Shown here: in pieces, positions 45,424 through 53,536 of the stretch
Position numbering within the stretch: the stretch's first letter is position 1
How the letters are laid out: each line of letters begins with the position of its first letter
Source of the DNA: PMG-095 sp036496745
GTDB lineage: Bacteria; Myxococcota_A; Polyangia; Polyangiales; Polyangiaceae
Length of the DNA: 64,000 nucleotides
Direction: 5' to 3'
Assembly: GCA_036496745.1 (NCBI GenBank)
Contig: DASXKQ010000234.1
Coordinates: 1-64,000, forward strand
Made by a program: the position numbers and the translations under genes
The notes under the pieces: model-generated
The model's input: the letters and a program-made list of their open reading frames with translations, nothing else
Database searches by the model: none
Told to the model about the DNA's origin: nothing

Positions 45424-46108
45424 TCAATCTCCCGGATCCGAGCGCCGCTTCCCCGGGCTGTTCGTGGTAATCGAGGGCACGGACGGCTGCGGCAGCACGA
45501 CGCACAGCAAGCTGCTCGCGAAATCGCTGCGCCAACGCAAGCACGAGGTCGTGCTCACGTGCGAACCCACCCCGGGGCCGATCGGCTCGTTGATTCGCCA
45601 AGTGCTCGCGCGTCGCTTGTTCGTGCCGGACGCCACGGGACCGCGCGCATTCGCTTGGTCGACGATGGCGCTCTTGTTCGCGGCCGATCGCATGGATCAC
45701 CTGGATTCGAAGATCGTGCCCGCGCTGCGCGACGGCATGATCGTCGTGAGCGATCGCTACGAGCTCTCGAGCCTCGTCTACCAATCCGTCACGGCGCCCA
45801 ACAGCGAGCGCGCGTTGCCCTGGATCCGCGACATCAACGGTTGCGCGCTGCGGCCCGACGTCACGGTCGTGATCGACGTGCCCGCGGAAGTGGCCGAGGA
45901 GCGCCGAAAAAACCGCGGTGGGGTCGAGGAGCTCTTCGAGTCGCGGGAAATTCAGCGCAAAGTCGCGGCGGTTTACGCCAAAGCCGAGGAACTCGTGCCG
46001 GGTGACCACCTGGTGCACGTCTCGGGCGTCGGGGAGCCGGGCGAAGTCGGTTCGCGGATCTTGGAGGCGGTCCTCACCGCCGGCGCCGCGTTTTTCGAAA
46101 GGAAGTAG
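45410..46108 (+). CDS. tmk: Thymidylate kinase with altered P-loop
   Basis: About 232 residues from ATG 45410, overlapping the panC end. It phosphorylates dTMP to dTDP. The segments LFVVIEGTDGCGSTTHSKLL (P-loop), EPTPGPIGSLIRQVL (DRx/EP-type dTMP binding), and VVSDRYELSSLVYQ are characteristic of the family. The P-loop reads G-T-D-G-C-G-S-T-T, with Ser in the place of the usual Lys. Other residues of the phosphate-binding region may compensate, for example the later HSK lysine. An ATG at 45398 is an alternative start. Confidence 0.9.
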   Translation: MTPPDQSPGSERRFPGLFVVIEGTDGCGSTTHSKLLAKSLRQRKHEVVLTCEPTPGPIGSLIRQVLARRLFVPDATGPRAFAWSTMALLFAADRMDHLDSKIVPALRDGMIVVSDRYELSSLVYQSVTAPNSERALPWIRDINGCALRPDVTVVIDVPAEVAEERRKNRGGVEELFESREIQRKVAAVYAKAEELVPGDHLVHVSGVGEPGEVGSRILEAVLTAGAAFFERK

Positions 46109-46151
46109 GCACATTCTTGGCCGATCGCCGAGATGGCGACATATTGGGGTC

Positions 46152-46628
46152 ATGCGCGGCATTTTCTGGCTGATTTCGGTGTGTGCTCTCGGCTGCGGCG
46201 GCGCGGCGGAAACGGCACCGCCCGCGCTCGCGCCTCAACTCAAACCAACGCCCGTCGTCGCAGTGCCGGCGCCTAAGCCACCGAGCGGCGCGCTCTTCCG
46301 GGAAGACGTGGACGCGCTGATCGATCAGGGCTTCGCGCGCTTTCTGAGTCGCGTCGACGTTCAGCCGCGACTGGTTGCCGGACAATTTCGGGGTTGGAGC
46401 ATCGTGAACCTCCAGCCAAGCGATTTCTGGGCGGGAGTCGACCTGAAGCCGGGCGACGTCGTCACCAAGGTGAACGATCTGCCGATCGAGCGCGACACCG
46501 AGGCCTACGACGCCTTCGAGTCACTCAAGCAAGCCGACAAGCTTACCGTCCTCTTCGAACGAGACGGCAAGAGCCAACGCCTCGAGTACCGCATCGTGCC
46601 GCGGCCAGTTCGCTCGGCGTCGAACTGA
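46152..46628 (+). CDS. PDZ-domain lipoprotein resembling the GspC C-terminus
   Basis: A 158-residue protein from ATG 46152 with lipobox ALGC (C15). After a Pro/Ala linker (20-55) comes a single domain: EDVDALIDQGFARFLSRVDV, FRGWSIVNLQPSDFW, GVDLKPGDVVTKVNDLPIE, then a Glu/Leu-rich end. The GDVVxxVN core is that of the PDZ domain in type II secretion GspC proteins. No other secretion genes are adjacent, so it may act alone. Large in-frame upstream open sequence belongs to tmk in another frame and was not used. Confidence 0.8.
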   Translation: MRGIFWLISVCALGCGGAAETAPPALAPQLKPTPVVAVPAPKPPSGALFREDVDALIDQGFARFLSRVDVQPRLVAGQFRGWSIVNLQPSDFWAGVDLKPGDVVTKVNDLPIERDTEAYDAFESLKQADKLTVLFERDGKSQRLEYRIVPRPVRSASN

Positions 46629-46693
46629 GGAAGCGTATTCGGGCGAGCTCGCACCCGCCCAGGTTTCCGCGTTGCTCAGCCCGGTTACGTGAA

Positions 46694-47824
46694 TCAGCTC
46701 CGCGCCACGAAGTCCGCGATCGCGTCGAGCACGGCCGCAAAGCGTTGGCGCGTGAAGCGAGCTCCGCTCGTGACCCAGTCGAAGTGTTCGCTCGGCTTCT
46801 TGTCGTCGTGAAAATGGCCGAGGACGTCTAGGTGGTCGGCTTCGCCGGCCCACAAGAGCTCGCCCCACAGCATGCTCAGGGTAGGCACGATGCCGTCATT
46901 GCTGGCGTTGTTCACGGCGTGATCGAGTCCGGTGCGTAGGTACTCGGCTTCGCGCGCGTTCGGTCGCGCGTAGGGATACACGGCGGGCTCGGTGCTCGCG
47001 AATTGGTACATGGTGGAGTAGAGCGCAGCGGTGAACGCCGCGTATGGAGAGCGAATGCGGCGCGCGAGGCGCATCGAGACCGGTGTGGGCGACGCGCTCG
47101 CGACGCACCCGTAACGAACGCGCGCGTCGTTTTCCGTGGTCGCGTTGAAGAGGTCCATGGCCTCGGGCATGATCTGGATGATTGCGCCCTGGTCGACCCG
47201 GATCTTGCTCAGAAAGTCGGCTATTTCGCCGCGCCCGTCGCGATCGACGAAGCGCAACACGCTGTCGGTGATGCGGCTGAAGAGCTTCAGATCGCCACCG
47301 AACAGCGAGTCGATACCGCCGATGCCGGCGACCACTCGCGAAAAAATCGCGAGCGACGGTTCGCCCACGGCAAGCGACACTGCGGTGAGCAGACTAAGCA
47401 CGTACAGCATGCGCGTCCCGGCCACCGTGGTGAAGTAGCCGGCGAGGGGAGTGCCGTAGTGCGGCGTGTTGATGGTCACTGCGCTCCGCACGCGCGTGCG
47501 CCAGGCGAGCTGCTCACTCGAGAGTCCGAGTTGCACGCTGGGGGACAGCACGAGCCGCACGTCGAGGCCGCCCGTCGAGTGGCCGATCAGGTGGATAGGA
47601 TTCGCGTCACCGCTGGTACTGGCGATCGTGCTGGCGAGGACTCGTGAGCGGTAACGCAACGAGGAGGTCGGCGGCGCCGGAATGTCCTCGAAGCGCGCGT
47701 CGACGCCGCGCGCGCGCAGGCGTTGCTCGAGCCCAACCCGCACGTGATTGAAGTAGTCGTAGCCGGCGAGCTTGCCGAAGCCGAACATGCCCGGCACGAA
47801 GTAGACGCGATGCGTGGCCGCCAT
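46694..47824 (-). CDS. Alpha/beta hydrolase, triacylglycerol lipase-like
   Basis: A 376-residue protein with a serine-hydrolase nucleophile elbow HLIGHSTGGLD (S83), an oxyanion-hole region VYFVPGMFGFGKLAGYDYF at the N-terminus, candidate acid in NASNDGIVPT and catalytic His in the segment GEADHLDVLGHFHDD. The order fits lipases and esterases. No clear signal peptide, so cytoplasmic location is likely. Substrate unknown. The start is 19 bases downstream of the neighbouring lipoprotein gene on the same strand, so the pair may be one transcript. Confidence 0.88.
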   Translation of the reverse strand: MAATHRVYFVPGMFGFGKLAGYDYFNHVRVGLEQRLRARGVDARFEDIPAPPTSSLRYRSRVLASTIASTSGDANPIHLIGHSTGGLDVRLVLSPSVQLGLSSEQLAWRTRVRSAVTINTPHYGTPLAGYFTTVAGTRMLYVLSLLTAVSLAVGEPSLAIFSRVVAGIGGIDSLFGGDLKLFSRITDSVLRFVDRDGRGEIADFLSKIRVDQGAIIQIMPEAMDLFNATTENDARVRYGCVASASPTPVSMRLARRIRSPYAAFTAALYSTMYQFASTEPAVYPYARPNAREAEYLRTGLDHAVNNASNDGIVPTLSMLWGELLWAGEADHLDVLGHFHDDKKPSEHFDWVTSGARFTRQRFAAVLDAIADFVARS

Positions 47825-47843
47825 CGTCAGCGTCAGAACCGAG

Positions 47844-48704
47844 TCACTCTACGAAGCTGACGGCTTTGGCGGCTTGAAAGTCGAAACGAACTTGGCCCGC
47901 GTCGATGGCGGGCGAGCTGAACGCCGCGCTGCGTACGCGGTGCAAGGCGAGTTGACCCGCGCCGACGCCGGCGAATGCGCCCGCGGGAACGCTGCCGTTG
48001 CCGGTGTCGCCCAGGCTGCAGCGCAGAGTCGCGCTGCCGTCCGCGGTCGACAGATCGGCGTAGATGGCGTCCGTGGCGCTGCCGGGTAGCCATTCGAGGA
48101 CGAGCGCGCTGTGGGTCGAAACGGCGCTGAGCTCAGCGAGCGGGATGCCCGAAACCCGCACGTCGCTGGGCGGAGCCGGGGCGTCCACCGCGACGCTGAA
48201 AGCGCCGAGCGCGCCACCGGAGGCTCCCAGCGAATAGTGCGTCGCCGCGGGCAAGGGCTCGGCCGAGCGGTCACGCGTCGTGTAGACGACGCCGGAGATG
48301 TCGAGCACCGCCGGGAACGCGCGGGGTGCGAGGGCGGCCGTAGTGTCCGACGTGCGAAGCAGCACGTCCCCCGCGTCCAAGAATTCGATGCGACCGAGGC
48401 CGGAAAGCGGCTGCGAGCTGTCGCGCTCGCGCGAGACCTCGCTGCACTGCCCGAGCGCCGGCAGCTCGAGGCCGAGACCCGCGAGACGCATGACGGTCGC
48501 CGGGTCGATTTCCGGCGGTGTGCGGACGAAGGCGGCAAATGCGGCGGCGCGCGCCGGCTCGTCGACGCTCGTGCTGCGCTCGACCGTGATAAGCCCGTGC
48601 GTGCTGCCGGCTTCCGCGTCGCTCGTGTAGCCGGATGGAGTCGCGGAGCAACCCAACGCGAGAAGGGTCAGCGCACCACCGAGTTTCGAACCAGAAGCCA
48701 GCAC
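47844..48704 (-). CDS. Lipoprotein of unknown function
   Basis: About 286 residues from GTG 48704, the only suitable start giving a signal peptide (GGALTLLALGCSA, lipobox C19); an ATG nearby is in another frame. The mature part is beta-rich with repeated short strands (for example RIEFLDAGDVLLRTSD, LDISGVVYTTRD, SALVLEWLPGS) and one Cys pair region, and no enzyme motif. The frame is open far upstream only because it runs antisense to the ferredoxin and the next gene. No family recognised. Confidence 0.7.
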   Translation of the reverse strand: MLASGSKLGGALTLLALGCSATPSGYTSDAEAGSTHGLITVERSTSVDEPARAAAFAAFVRTPPEIDPATVMRLAGLGLELPALGQCSEVSRERDSSQPLSGLGRIEFLDAGDVLLRTSDTTAALAPRAFPAVLDISGVVYTTRDRSAEPLPAATHYSLGASGGALGAFSVAVDAPAPPSDVRVSGIPLAELSAVSTHSALVLEWLPGSATDAIYADLSTADGSATLRCSLGDTGNGSVPAGAFAGVGAGQLALHRVRSAAFSSPAIDAGQVRFDFQAAKAVSFVE

Positions 48705-48850
48705 GCAGGAAGCGTAGCATCCCGGCCTCTCCGTCAACAACCGTTCAGCGCCCGCAGCCAATTTGCCTCTGTAACGTCTTCGATAAGCCTTGAGGGTGGG
48801 TGAAACAGCGCCGTGCGGGACTCGCGTCCGGCGCTCGGGTCGCGTGGCGG

Positions 48851-49156
48851 TTATTTGCGGAAACGCGACGCGAACGTACCGCTGTCCGCGCGCTGCTTGA
48901 GCTCGGCGTCGTCCGGGTGCAGGCGCACGGCCCGCTCGATCAAAGCGTCTTCCTGTTCGCTGTGCTTGGGATCCGGCAGACAGCACTCGACCGGGCATAC
49001 CGCTTGACATGCTTCGTGATCGTCGAAGCCCACGCATTCGGTGCACAGATCGGGATCGATGACGTAGATCTCGTCACCTTCGGAGATGGCGTCGTTCGGA
49101 CACTCCGGTTCGCACGCGCCGCAGTTGATGCAATCGTCGGTGATGAAGGTGGCCAT
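48851..49156 (-). CDS. 2[4Fe-4S] ferredoxin
   Basis: A 101-residue protein from ATG 49156. Cluster one is bound by CINCGACEPEC (C9, C12, C15, C19). Cluster two is bound by CTECVGFDDHEACQAVC (C38, C41, C50, C54), with the eight-residue insertion that marks the Allochromatium/YfhL type of low-potential ferredoxins. A C-terminal extension of about 40 residues (HSEQEDALIERAVRLHPDD) is helical and charged. It carries electrons to unidentified partners in the cytoplasm. Confidence 0.93.
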   Translation of the reverse strand: MATFITDDCINCGACEPECPNDAISEGDEIYVIDPDLCTECVGFDDHEACQAVCPVECCLPDPKHSEQEDALIERAVRLHPDDAELKQRADSGTFASRFRK

Positions 49157-49303
49157 GGGCGGTTTTCTTGCTGGATGAATGCTAGCAGGCCCGCTCCGGG
49201 TACCCCCAAATTCCCGCGCGTGCAACGCGCCCGAGCCTTTTTGGAGTCGCACAGGCGTCGGCGCTGGCGACCCGGTCGAGTTCGAGTAGAGTCCCGGCGC
49301 CCT

Positions 49304-49912
49304 ATGCTTCGGCTCGACCTGCGGACACTTCTCTTCTTCAGCGCCCTCGCTGGCGCGTGCACGCCCAAGATCGGCGACAAGTGTCAGACGTCCGTCGACT
49401 GCTCGGCCACGGGCGATCGCCTGTGCGACATCACGCAACCGGGCGGCTACTGCACGATCTTCAACTGCGAGCCGGGGGTTTGTCCCGAAGACTCCGTGTG
49501 CGTGAACTTTGGGGCGGAACCCTCGGATGTCCTCGGCTGCGCCACCGCGCAAGGCGCCTCGCCGTATCAGCGCTCCTTTTGCATGGCGAACTGTGGCTCG
49601 CCCAGCGATTGTCGTGGCGGCTACGATTGCGTCACGCTCGGCGCAAGCAACCAATGGTCCGCCGTGGTCGTCGACATCAACGTTTCCAATCGCGTGTGCA
49701 TGGCGCACGAGTTCTCCGCGGATCCCTCCGCGCTGGTAGACGCCGGGCCGGACGCGGCGCCCTACAAGGTCGGCAACGCCGTTTGCATCGGAGCCGAGGC
49801 GTCCACGAGTGACGCTGAAGCCGGCGATTCGGGACCGGACGGCGCGGGCGGCGAAGCGGGAGCCTCGTCCGGTCAAGCGGGCGCGGGCGGCATGAGCGGC
49901 TCGTCGAACTAG
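49304..49912 (+). CDS. Cys-rich lipoprotein of unknown function
   Basis: A 202-residue protein from ATG 49304, with a lipoprotein signal ending LAGAC (C19). The mature part has about fifteen Cys residues in motifs such as CQTSVDCSATGDRLC and CGSPSDCRGGYDC, suggesting disulfide-stabilised small modules, followed by an Asp/Ala/Gly-rich tail (DSGPDGAGGEAGASSGQAGA). The same kind of linker occurs in other secreted proteins of the window. No catalytic motif or family recognised. Probably anchored in the outer membrane facing outward. Confidence 0.78.
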   Translation: MLRLDLRTLLFFSALAGACTPKIGDKCQTSVDCSATGDRLCDITQPGGYCTIFNCEPGVCPEDSVCVNFGAEPSDVLGCATAQGASPYQRSFCMANCGSPSDCRGGYDCVTLGASNQWSAVVVDINVSNRVCMAHEFSADPSALVDAGPDAAPYKVGNAVCIGAEASTSDAEAGDSGPDGAGGEAGASSGQAGAGGMSGSSN

Positions 49913-49944
49913 CGCCCATAGAGCGGTGCTAGGCTCAAACGGCC

Positions 49945-50964
49945 ATGTTCGGGCTGTCGTCCCTACCGAGAAATCTGAACGCCGCGACGCGTGACGCAAA
50001 GCATCGCAGAGTCGAAGTGCGGGTGGCCGCGGTCCGCGATCTGGCGCGCCTCGCCCACGATGCCGAGCGCGCAGCGGCGATTTCCGCGCTGGTGGCCGTG
50101 CTCGACAGCGACTCGGAACCGAGCGTGCGTGCGCAAGCCGCCGTCTGCCTGAGTGACGCGCAGGCTCACGAGGCGATTTCCGATCTGCTGCGAGCGGCCC
50201 GCGCCGGCCACGTCAAGGTGCGCGAGATGGCCGTGCTGGCGCTGGGTGAGACGGCGCCAAGCGAGCACGCCGAGCTGCGAGCTTTGCTCGAGGAGACATT
50301 GAACGATCCGGCGCCCGAGCTCCGCTTTCAGTCGTTGATCGCTGCCAGGCGTCTCGTGCCGAGCTTGTTCGCGGAGCGCTTGGCCGAGGCCACGCGCGAT
50401 GAAGACATGGAGGTGCGTCAAATCGCGTTCCGTCTGGCCGAGGAAGCCGTGGACGGTGGCGAGTTCGAGCTGCCCGAACCGGTGCGTCAGCGCGCCTGCG
50501 CGGCATTGCGCGATGACTCGTCGGCCGTACGTCTCGCGGCGGCGCTCTTGCTCACGCGCGTGCGTGATTCCGCCGGCCACGCGGTGATCGCCGCGGTCGT
50601 GAAGCGCGAGCTGCGCGTGCCTTCACTCGCCGACGAGCAAGCTGCGGTCGAGCTCGCCGGTGAGCTCGGCTTGGAAGAGACGCGCGCGGCGCTCAGCCGG
50701 CGCGCCTTTGGCATTCTGGGATTTACGCGCGATCGGCTGTTTTGGCACGCGCGCGTGTCGCTGGCGCGGCTCGGGGATTCACGCGCGCGGGACGCACTTT
50801 TGCGGGGATTGCGCGCCTACACGCGCGACGCGAGAACCGTCGCGGTCGCGGCGGTCGGCCGGGCGCGCCTGGTCGAGGCGCGCCCTCTCTTGCGCGCGAT
50901 GAGCACAGCACACGCGGACCCAGACACCGTGGCCGAGGCGCTCGCCGCGCTCGGGCCGGAATGA
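49945..50964 (+). CDS. HEAT-repeat protein
   Basis: A 339-residue soluble protein consisting of helical repeats of about 30-40 residues (VEVRVAAVRDLARLA, PSVRAQAAVCLSDAQ, VKVREMAVLALGETAP, PELRFQSLIAARRLVP, MEVRQIAFRLAEEAV, SAVRLAAALLLTRVRD), with the Asp-x-x-Val-Arg-x-x-Ala pattern of HEAT/PBS lyase-type repeats. Such proteins are binding scaffolds. Its TGA overlaps the ATG of the downstream dehydrogenase subunit gene (ATGA), suggesting that the two act together or are needed in fixed amounts. Confidence 0.85.
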   Translation: MFGLSSLPRNLNAATRDAKHRRVEVRVAAVRDLARLAHDAERAAAISALVAVLDSDSEPSVRAQAAVCLSDAQAHEAISDLLRAARAGHVKVREMAVLALGETAPSEHAELRALLEETLNDPAPELRFQSLIAARRLVPSLFAERLAEATRDEDMEVRQIAFRLAEEAVDGGEFELPEPVRQRACAALRDDSSAVRLAAALLLTRVRDSAGHAVIAAVVKRELRVPSLADEQAAVELAGELGLEETRAALSRRAFGILGFTRDRLFWHARVSLARLGDSRARDALLRGLRAYTRDARTVAVAAVGRARLVEARPLLRAMSTAHADPDTVAEALAALGPE

Positions 50965-51986
50965 GCGCGGCACTCTCGGCATCACAGCTTGCCGTCGCAC
51001 TCTATCGCGAGATGCGACGCGTGCGGTTGCTCGACGAACGTCTCGCCGAGTTGCAGCGCCAAGGGCGCATCGGCTTTTACGGCAGCTGTACGGGACAGGA
51101 GGCGGTGCCCGTGGCGACGGGACTCGCCCTCGACGCTCGGGATTGGGTGTTTCCCGCGTTACGCGAGAGCGCGCTCCTGCTCGTGCGCGGCTTCCCGCTC
51201 GAGAGCTACGTCGCGCAAGCATTCGGTAACGAGCTCGACGTGCTCAAGGGCCGTCAAATGCCGAGCCACATGAGCGGTCGCAGCGCGAACGTGGTGTCTT
51301 GGTCGAGCGCGATCGGCACGCAGCTCACGCACGCCGTCGGCGCAGCCTGGGCTGCGCGGCTGCGCCGTGACCGCTCGATCAGTGTTGGGTTCTTGGGTGA
51401 CGGCGCGACGAGCACGGCCGACTTTCACGCGGCCCTCAACTTTGCGGCCGTCTTTCGGGTGCCTTGTGTGTTCATCTGCCAGAACAATCACTTCGCGATC
51501 AGCACGACCAAAGAGCGTCAGACCTCGGCGACGACGTTTGCCGACCGGGCGCGCGCCTACGGCGTCGTCGCCGAAAGCGTCGACGGCAATGACGCGCTCG
51601 CCGTATACGCCGCGGTGCGCTCCGCCGCAGAGCACGCGCGTTCCGGACAGGGTCCGATCTTTCTCGAGTGCGAGACGTATCGGGTTGGTGCGCATTCTTC
51701 GAGCGACGATCCCAGCCGCTATCGGACGCAAGCGGAGTTGCTCGCGTGGCAAGCACGCGATCCGCTCGCGCGCTTGGCGGCCGAGCTCGAACGCGACGGG
51801 CTGCTCGCGCCGCCCGCTCGCGCCGAGCTCGACGGCGAACTCGCTCGCCAGATCAGCGCCGCGATCGCCGGGGTCGAGGGGCGCCCAAGCCCGCCGCGCG
51901 CGTCGCTGTTCGATGACGTGTACGGCGTGCTGCCGTGGAACCTCGTGGAACAGCGTCGCGAGCTGCTCGAGGAGCGCGCGCGCTAA
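50961..51986 (+). CDS. Thiamine-diphosphate-dependent 2-oxoacid dehydrogenase E1 component, alpha subunit
   Basis: A 341-residue protein that begins at ATG 50961, four bases overlapping the HEAT-repeat gene. The ThDP motif GDGATSTADFHAALN (G146-D147-G148 through to NN in ICQNNHFAIS) is intact. YGSCTGQEAVPV and SSDDPSRY, the last with phosphorylation-loop-type Ser residues, are typical of pyruvate/branched-chain E1 alpha. It oxidatively decarboxylates a 2-oxoacid with the beta subunit and passes the acyl group to an E2 lipoyl domain. No E1 beta or E2 gene is within the window; lpdA lies 1.6 kb downstream. Confidence 0.9.
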   Translation: MSAALSASQLAVALYREMRRVRLLDERLAELQRQGRIGFYGSCTGQEAVPVATGLALDARDWVFPALRESALLLVRGFPLESYVAQAFGNELDVLKGRQMPSHMSGRSANVVSWSSAIGTQLTHAVGAAWAARLRRDRSISVGFLGDGATSTADFHAALNFAAVFRVPCVFICQNNHFAISTTKERQTSATTFADRARAYGVVAESVDGNDALAVYAAVRSAAEHARSGQGPIFLECETYRVGAHSSSDDPSRYRTQAELLAWQARDPLARLAAELERDGLLAPPARAELDGELARQISAAIAGVEGRPSPPRASLFDDVYGVLPWNLVEQRRELLEERAR

Positions 51987-52034
51987 ACGCTTGCTGACTC
52001 GGCGGGGTTCGGAGTCGCCGTGCGGAGCGATTGT

Positions 52035-52066
52035 TTGACCGTAGCGAGAACTATCTCGCTGTACGG
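52035..52066. promoter_or_regulatory. Interrupted inverted repeat upstream of the pectate lyase gene
   Basis: Arms AGCGAGA (52043-52049) and TCTCGCT (52054-52060) are perfect with a 4-base centre. An outer pair CCGT/ACGG extends it with a 2-base bulge. A TTGACC at 52035-52040 overlaps the left side. It lies about 125 bases upstream of the pectate lyase start and may be an operator. The remainder of the 200-base spacer has nothing else I can interpret. Confidence 0.4.
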
Positions 52067-52187
52067 TATGAAAAATGCCTCGTAAAATCGCGGGGTTGGG
52101 CAGTGATCGAATGTTGGAGCGTCGCGCATTACGTCCGATCGGGCCGAGAGGCGCACCTGCGCTGAAGCCATTTCCCAAAGAGGCTCC

Positions 52188-53396
52188 ATGTCCAAACTTC
52201 TTGTCCGCTGCTTGGTTGCGTCTGGTCTCCTCATTGGCTGCGTCGCCGGGACGCAAACCTCGGGAGACGACTTCGGTGATCCAGGAGACACGAGCGGCTC
52301 CAGCAACGGCGGAAGCGGGCAGGCAGCGGGTGCCCCGGGAACGGGCGGGGCCAGCGTGGGAACAGCGGGCGCTCCCGGCGCGGGAGCACCGAGCGGCGGA
52401 GTGACGGGCTCGGCGGGCTTGGGGCCCGGCGCGGGCAGCGGACAGGGTGGCAACGCCGGGTCCGGGGTAGCGGGCAATGGCACTGCAGGCAATGGAACCG
52501 CGGGTAGCGGGACGGCCGGCAACGGGACGGCGGGCAACGGGACGGCGGGCAGCGGAACCGCGGGCAGCGGAACCGCGGGGACAGGCACCGCAGGCACCAG
52601 CGCTGGCGGAACCGGGTCGGCGGGCAAGGGTGGCGCGGGTGGTACCGGTACGGCGGGTTCCGGGACCGCGGGCACGGGCGGTACGCCCGTCGTGACCACA
52701 TTTCCGGATTGTCCCGAATGGCCCGCGTCGGTAGGCAGCGACAAGACGCTCACCGCGACGCAGAAAGTCTCCGGCACGTTCGACGGCAAGCTCACGCGCT
52801 ACAAGAGCAACGGCGCGAGCGGCCTCGGTGATGGCAGCCAATCGGAGAGCCAGAGCCCGTTGTTCGATCTATCGGACGGCGCCACGCTAAAGAACGTGAT
52901 CATCGGCGCCCCAGCAGCCGACGGTATTCACTGCGAAGGCTCTTGCACGCTGCAGAACGTATGGTGGGAAGACGTCGGGGAAGACGCCTTCACGCTCAAG
53001 GGCACGTCGAGCTCGCAGGTGGCGAACATCACCTGCGGCGGCGCCAAGCTGGCCGATGATAAAGTGCTCCAGCACAACGGTCCGGGCACCGTAAACGTCA
53101 AGGAGTTCTATGCCGACACGTTCGGCAAACTCTACCGCTCTTGCGGCAACTGCAGCAAGCAGTACACGCGGCACGCCACCTTCACCGACGTGGTGGTATC
53201 GGCGGGGTCGACGGTCGCCGCGGTGAACAAGAACTACAACGACACGGCGACGTTCGTGAGCGCCTTCATGCACGGCAGCTTCGCGTTCTGTGAGGTGTAT
53301 CAAGGCAACAACACGGGCGCCGAGCCGCCCTTGCTGACCAAGGGCAACGACGGCGTGAACTGTATCGTGCCGACGGGCTCGACCGCGTTTTTCTAG
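52188..53396 (+). CDS. Pectate lyase, polysaccharide lyase family 3, lipoprotein
   Basis: A 402-residue protein. Residues 1-18 end with lipobox LIGC. Residues 25-165 are a Gly/Thr/Ala/Asn-rich linker. The catalytic domain (about 170-402) is clearly PL3: QSPLFDLSDGATLKNVIIG, ADGIHCEGSCTLQNVWWEDV, GEDAFTLKG, DKVLQHNGPGTV and GKLYRSCGNCSKQYTR are family-diagnostic. PL3 enzymes are calcium-dependent endo-pectate lyases that cleave polygalacturonate. It should be displayed on the cell surface. The gene is single, between the dehydrogenase E1 alpha and lpdA genes. Confidence 0.93.
   Translation: MSKLLVRCLVASGLLIGCVAGTQTSGDDFGDPGDTSGSSNGGSGQAAGAPGTGGASVGTAGAPGAGAPSGGVTGSAGLGPGAGSGQGGNAGSGVAGNGTAGNGTAGSGTAGNGTAGNGTAGSGTAGSGTAGTGTAGTSAGGTGSAGKGGAGGTGTAGSGTAGTGGTPVVTTFPDCPEWPASVGSDKTLTATQKVSGTFDGKLTRYKSNGASGLGDGSQSESQSPLFDLSDGATLKNVIIGAPAADGIHCEGSCTLQNVWWEDVGEDAFTLKGTSSSQVANITCGGAKLADDKVLQHNGPGTVNVKEFYADTFGKLYRSCGNCSKQYTRHATFTDVVVSAGSTVAAVNKNYNDTATFVSAFMHGSFAFCEVYQGNNTGAEPPLLTKGNDGVNCIVPTGSTAFF
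52470..52690 (+). repeat. Short tandem repeats encoding the Gly-Thr-Ala-Gly linker of the pectate lyase
   Basis: Units of 12-15 bases such as GGCAACGGGACGGCG and GGCAGCGGAACCGCG occur repeatedly from about 52470 to 52690 and encode GTAGNGTAGSGTAG-type linker. The near-identity of neighbouring units indicates expansion by slippage, so linker length probably differs among strains. Confidence 0.8.
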
Positions 53397-53482
53397 AACC
53401 GCAAGCACGGGCGGCCAGCCTCGAAACGGAACGTTTCCGACGATAGTTTTGGGGATGGAGCCCCAAAACCTGGGGGTGGGGC

Positions 53483-53505
53483 CCCGCTGAATTCATTTCA
53501 GCGGG
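53483..53505. terminator. Perfect 9-base hairpin after the pectate lyase gene
   Basis: Arms CCCGCTGAA (53483-53491) and TTCAGCGGG (53497-53505) enclose a TTCAT loop in GC-rich sequence. The first strong hairpin after the pectate lyase stop, it is the best terminator candidate there. It sits inside a longer tract of GGGGCC/GGCCCC-like runs that can fold further. Confidence 0.5.
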
Positions 53506-53536
53506 CGCGGGGGCTGAGCCCCCGATGAGCAGCAAA

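Noticed and set aside
45918..46151. Longer N-terminus for the PDZ lipoprotein
   Set aside because: The in-frame upstream part lies inside tmk in another frame, and ATG 46152 gives a perfect lipoprotein signal.
48851..49999. 382-codon minus-strand frame that extends the ferredoxin upstream
   Set aside because: The upstream part is antisense to the Cys-rich lipoprotein gene. The ferredoxin family starts at the ATG at 49156, and no ferredoxin has such an extension.
52035..52072. ECF sigma-factor promoter (GAAC...CGGTA) before the pectate lyase gene
   Set aside because: The two elements are 12 bases apart, shorter than the usual 16-17 bases, so I kept only the inverted repeat.
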